Shown here: piece after piece, positions 60,936 to 64,000 of the stretch
Layout of the letters: the number at the start of each line of letters is the position of its first letter
Numbering within the stretch: the stretch's first letter is position 1
Assembly (NCBI GenBank): GCA_026702845.1
Contig: JADCLS010000002.1
Coordinates: 62,001 to 126,000 of the forward strand
DNA: 64,000 bases
Reading direction: 5' to 3'
Origin: Candidatus Heimdallarchaeota archaeon
GTDB lineage: Archaea; Asgardarchaeota; Heimdallarchaeia; Heimdallarchaeales; Kariarchaeaceae
The notes under the pieces: generated by a model
The model's input: the letters and a program-made list of their open reading frames with translations, nothing else
Database searches by the model: none
Told to the model about the DNA's origin: nothing
Position numbers and translations under genes: made by a program

Positions 60936-63140
60936 ATGTACGATCAGGCACTAATATGGAGCCAGTTGTTCATTCCGGTGGTTACCGCAACCATTGCCAT
61001 CCTCTATGCATATAAATTATACAAGGATGTCTTGGCAATGGATCGAGGTACCCAGAAAATGATGGATGTACAAGATGCCATCATGGAAGGATCAAAAGCT
61101 TTTATCAAAAAACAGTACTCTTCAATCTTCAAGATCGGTATTGTGATCACCATACTGCTCTACGTATCATTGGATGTGCTCGTTGCTGACCAATGGTTCC
61201 CATACGCAGGTATTGCATTTATTCTTGGTGCAGTTGCTTCTCTAGTTGCAGGGGCAATCGCCATGATTATGGCAGCTGAGACCAATGGAAGAACCACACA
61301 ATCAGCAACCATCAGCAGGAATAAAGCCCTTCAGACTGCCTACAAGGGAGGTCTGGTTATGGGTTTACTTGTTGTTGCCTTGTCTATCCTTGGTATTTCA
61401 CTCTTATTCTGGCTATACTCCTTTGGAGATGCTGAACCAGAACCATCATCCATCATTGCTTTCGGATTTGGAGCCAGTTTTGCAGCTCTTTTCGCTCAAC
61501 TTGGTGGAGGTATCTTTACCAAAGCTGCTGACGTTGGAGCTGATCTTGTCGGTAAACTCGAGGCAGGTATTCCAGAGGATGATCCACGTAATCCCGGTGT
61601 TATCGCTGATAATGTAGGCGATGCAGTTGGCGATTGTGCCGGACGTGGTGCCGATCTATTTGAAAGTATTTCTGGTGAAACTATTGGTGCGATGATCATA
61701 GGTCTGCTCTTCTTCAGAGTATTTGTTGATACTCACCCCCAGACCGCAATGGCATTTATCTTCTTCCCACTGGTGGCAAGAGGTATCTCCCTACTTATGA
61801 CTATTGTCACAGAAAGGCTGGTCAAGCTTAAGAGCGAGGACCAGGAAAATGCCATGCAACCCCTAACCAATGCATTTAATGCGACTTCACTGCTCTCCTT
61901 CTTTGTCTTTGCAATTCTTATCTTTGTATACTTCGAGGGAATCTGGCAACTCATTGCAGCTGCAGCCATTGGTATTGCACTGGCTGTACTTACCCTCTAT
62001 GCCACTGATTACTACACTGGAGACAATAAACCAGTGATGGATATTGTCAAATCATCAGAAACAGGACCTGCAACCAACATTATTACTGGTTTATCTGTGG
62101 GTATGGCCTCCACCTGGATGCCAGTCCTTGGTATGGTTGTGGCCATTATCTCATCCTACATGCTTGGTACATATTATGTGAACACAAGCCATCTTGGTGG
62201 TGCTGGTTCTGAGCTTGCACAGGAGATGATCGCAGTCTATGGTTCTGAGAAGACCATCCTCCTATGGGGAGTATTCTCCTCTACCATTGCAACTATGGCA
62301 ATGCTATCTCTCACACCTATGATCCTAGCCATGGATGGTTATGGACCAATCGCAGATCAGTCAGGTGGAATTGCTGAGATGGGTGAGGCCGGTGAAGACG
62401 TTCGAACCATCATTGATAGTCTTGATATGGTGGGTAATACCACAAAGGCATTGGCCAAGGGATACGGTATGACCTCCGCTGGTCTTGCTGCATTACTACT
62501 CTTCCAGGCATACCTGCAGGATTACGAGCATGTGCTTGGAGGTATGGGTATACATGATGTCGATCACAATATTAATCTTGCAGATCCTCTGGTAATCTCT
62601 GCTCTCTTTATCGGAGCACTGCTACCCTTTATCTTCACCTCCATGTCAATGGGTGCCGTTGGTAGAGCCGCTGGTGGTATGATCGATGAGATCAGAAGAC
62701 AATTCAGGGAAGATGGTCCAGCCATCATGGCATATGAGAAGAAACCTGATTATGCCTCTTGTGTCAGAGTGTCAACTGAATCAGCACTCAAGGAAATGAT
62801 AATGCCATCAATTCTAGTAGTACTCACACCTGTGGTAGTTGGGTTCATCTTTGGAGCTCTACCACTCGCAGCCTTCCTTATCGGTGCCACCTTCTCGGGT
62901 ATCCTCCTTGGACTTACCCTTAACAATGCAGGTGGAGCCTGGGATAACGCCAAGAAAACTATCGAAGCACGTGAAGAAAACGGTAAGGGATCAGATGCTC
63001 ACGCAGCCTCAGTCATTGGCGACACCGTAGGCGATCCAACCAAAGATACTTCCGGCCCATCCATACACGTACTGATCAAGCTGATCAATACTATCGCTAT
63101 CACTATGATTGCTTTATTTGTCCAGTATTCAGTATTCTAA
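60936..63140 (+). CDS. hppA: Membrane-bound proton/sodium-pumping pyrophosphatase
   Basis: 734 residues, about 16 helices. Pyrophosphate-site motifs: DVGADLVGKLEAGIPEDDPRN (about 198-218), DNVGDAVGDCAGRGADLFE (about 225-243) and the C-terminal GDTVGDPTKDTSGPS. The potassium-determining site reads GNTTKALAKG (about residue 500). Lys at the first position marks the K+-independent subclass, although the second diagnostic position is Ala rather than Thr. Proton transport is therefore most likely. It uses biosynthetic pyrophosphate to charge the membrane, alongside the complex I arm. Codon use suggests high expression. Confidence 0.94.
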   Translation: MYDQALIWSQLFIPVVTATIAILYAYKLYKDVLAMDRGTQKMMDVQDAIMEGSKAFIKKQYSSIFKIGIVITILLYVSLDVLVADQWFPYAGIAFILGAVASLVAGAIAMIMAAETNGRTTQSATISRNKALQTAYKGGLVMGLLVVALSILGISLLFWLYSFGDAEPEPSSIIAFGFGASFAALFAQLGGGIFTKAADVGADLVGKLEAGIPEDDPRNPGVIADNVGDAVGDCAGRGADLFESISGETIGAMIIGLLFFRVFVDTHPQTAMAFIFFPLVARGISLLMTIVTERLVKLKSEDQENAMQPLTNAFNATSLLSFFVFAILIFVYFEGIWQLIAAAAIGIALAVLTLYATDYYTGDNKPVMDIVKSSETGPATNIITGLSVGMASTWMPVLGMVVAIISSYMLGTYYVNTSHLGGAGSELAQEMIAVYGSEKTILLWGVFSSTIATMAMLSLTPMILAMDGYGPIADQSGGIAEMGEAGEDVRTIIDSLDMVGNTTKALAKGYGMTSAGLAALLLFQAYLQDYEHVLGGMGIHDVDHNINLADPLVISALFIGALLPFIFTSMSMGAVGRAAGGMIDEIRRQFREDGPAIMAYEKKPDYASCVRVSTESALKEMIMPSILVVLTPVVVGFIFGALPLAAFLIGATFSGILLGLTLNNAGGAWDNAKKTIEAREENGKGSDAHAASVIGDTVGDPTKDTSGPSIHVLIKLINTIAITMIALFVQYSVF

Positions 63141-63366
63141 TTAACAAAAGTAAACTTTGGAAGCTACAAACCTATTTTTTCAAATTTATAAACAAATTAG
63201 ATCTGTGTATCTCTTTGAATCATGATTGGAATACATATAAAGAATTTTTCTTAATATTTCAGAAGTATGCAGTCAATGTATAGTTTATTTATGACCCCGA
63301 TTTTTTAGATACTTTAACAATCCCTTAACCATCTAGTTCAAATACTAGGGAAACCATTTTTTATGT

Positions 63367-63894
63367 ATGAGCGGAAATGAACCGCTGAAGATGTTTAAAA
63401 TCATTCTCTCGGGAGATGGAGGGGTCGGAAAAACATCTATCAGGAGTAGATATTTTGGTGAACCATTCACCGATAGATATATCATGACATTAGGTACTGA
63501 TTTTGGGATGAAGCGATTTGATAATTGTAAAATTCAGATTTGGGACTTCGCTGGCCAGAAGGAATTTGCTTCAGTCAGGAAAAACTACTACTTCGGTACT
63601 CATGGTATGGTTCTAATCTATGACCTGAATAATGAAGAGTCTATACTTAATCTAGATTACTGGGTCGATGAGTTGATCGAGGCAAGGGGTAAACTAGTTC
63701 CTGTAGTAATTGTTGGAAATAAATTAGATCTGATTGAAGATGCATCAGATATTGAGGATAAAATAAAGCTCAGGATATCAGAACTGGAAAATAAATATCA
63801 GTTTCAATTTAATTATATGTTCTCTTCAGCAAAAACTGGACAAAATGTATCAGAAATGTTTGACTTTTTGAAAGGACATATGGAAATAGATTGA
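63367..63894 (+). CDS. Rab-like small GTPase
   Basis: 175 residues, G domain only. SGDGGVGKT P-loop (residues 15-23), switch I Thr in MTLGTDFGMKRF, G3 WDFAGQ (Phe where Rab has Thr), G4 GNKLDL and G5 SSAKTG are intact. No C-terminal Cys for prenylation, as in most archaeal members. It is closer to the 7976/9242 pair in the G domain than to the MglA-like ones, but lacks their second domain. Start at the ATG at 63367 after an AT-rich promoter region. Confidence 0.9.
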   Translation: MSGNEPLKMFKIILSGDGGVGKTSIRSRYFGEPFTDRYIMTLGTDFGMKRFDNCKIQIWDFAGQKEFASVRKNYYFGTHGMVLIYDLNNEESILNLDYWVDELIEARGKLVPVVIVGNKLDLIEDASDIEDKIKLRISELENKYQFQFNYMFSSAKTGQNVSEMFDFLKGHMEID

Positions 63895-64000
63895 ACTTTG
63901 TATGAATTGACATGCTAGTAAGAAGAAGAAATCGAGATAACTTTTTGTTTTGAGTTGAGACATATAGATCGTTTTATCTCCATTAATTTCACCTTTCTCA

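Noticed and set aside
1..64000. CRISPR array, insertion sequence or prophage
   Set aside because: No regularly spaced repeats, transposase, integrase or phage structural genes were seen on either strand.

Overview
The window is AT-rich archaeal DNA, most likely from an Asgard archaeon and probably the Heimdallarchaeia side. This is inferred from gene content, because no rRNA is present. The main evidence is a set of six Ras-superfamily GTPases (one Ras/Arf-like, a head-to-head Rab-like pair with a long C-terminal domain, two MglA-like, one Rab-like), a GPN-loop GTPase and two roadblock/LC7 proteins. They sit beside strictly archaeal metabolism: CTP-type riboflavin kinase with an archaeal FAD synthase, pantoate kinase with phosphopantothenate synthetase, myo-inositol-phosphate synthase and prenyl-lipid enzymes. 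A complex I membrane arm is also present. Many starts have a TATA-like box about 22-30 bases upstream of an ATG (leaderless transcripts), while genes inside operons have GGAGG/GAGGT ribosome sites. Layout from left to right. 1-12 kb: surface proteins with a C-terminal membrane anchor, a YhhN-type lysoplasmalogenase, an Asp/Glu racemase, a helix-hairpin-helix gene interrupted by an in-frame TGA, the first three GTPases, a GIY-YIG nuclease, carbamate kinase and an enoyl-CoA hydratase-family enzyme. 13-21 kb: nuoH-J-K-L, then a 359-base gap, then nuoM-N. No nuoA, B, C, D or I is present. 21-27 kb: a polyprenyl diphosphate synthase, two overlapping inositol-phosphate synthase paralogues (the second with altered active-site segments), a family 5 ABC solute-binding protein, a phytol/dolichol kinase-like protein and tRNA-Lys(CTT). 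27-37 kb: a dipeptide/oligopeptide ABC system (DppB, DppC, OppF, OppD) interleaved with unrecognised secreted and membrane proteins. 37-49 kb: translin, riboflavin kinase and FAD synthase, GPN GTPase, roadblock, cis-prenyltransferase, NYN-like proteins, MglA-like GTPases, a large coiled-coil protein, and a leftward operon running coiled-coil/winged-helix, NYN, pantoate kinase, phosphopantothenate synthetase. 49-56 kb: an ABC ATPase with a permease fused to a CPBP intramembrane protease, a fumarylacetoacetate hydrolase-family enzyme, a V4R-like sensor-type protein, a GNAT acetyltransferase and a polytopic membrane protein. 56-64 kb: a zinc-ribbon membrane protein, a family 2 glycosyltransferase, a lone CheY-like receiver, a membrane-bound pyrophosphatase and a final Rab-like GTPase. 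How the genes fit together: the complex I arm and the pyrophosphatase are ion-motive machines. The prenyl synthases, the phytol/dolichol kinase-like protein and the DPM-like glycosyltransferase could supply and use prenyl-phosphate carriers. The two MglA-like GTPases and two MglB-type roadblock proteins within 10 kb look like switch/regulator pairs. No CRISPR array, insertion sequence, integrase or phage gene was seen; the window reads as core chromosome with lineage-specific additions.
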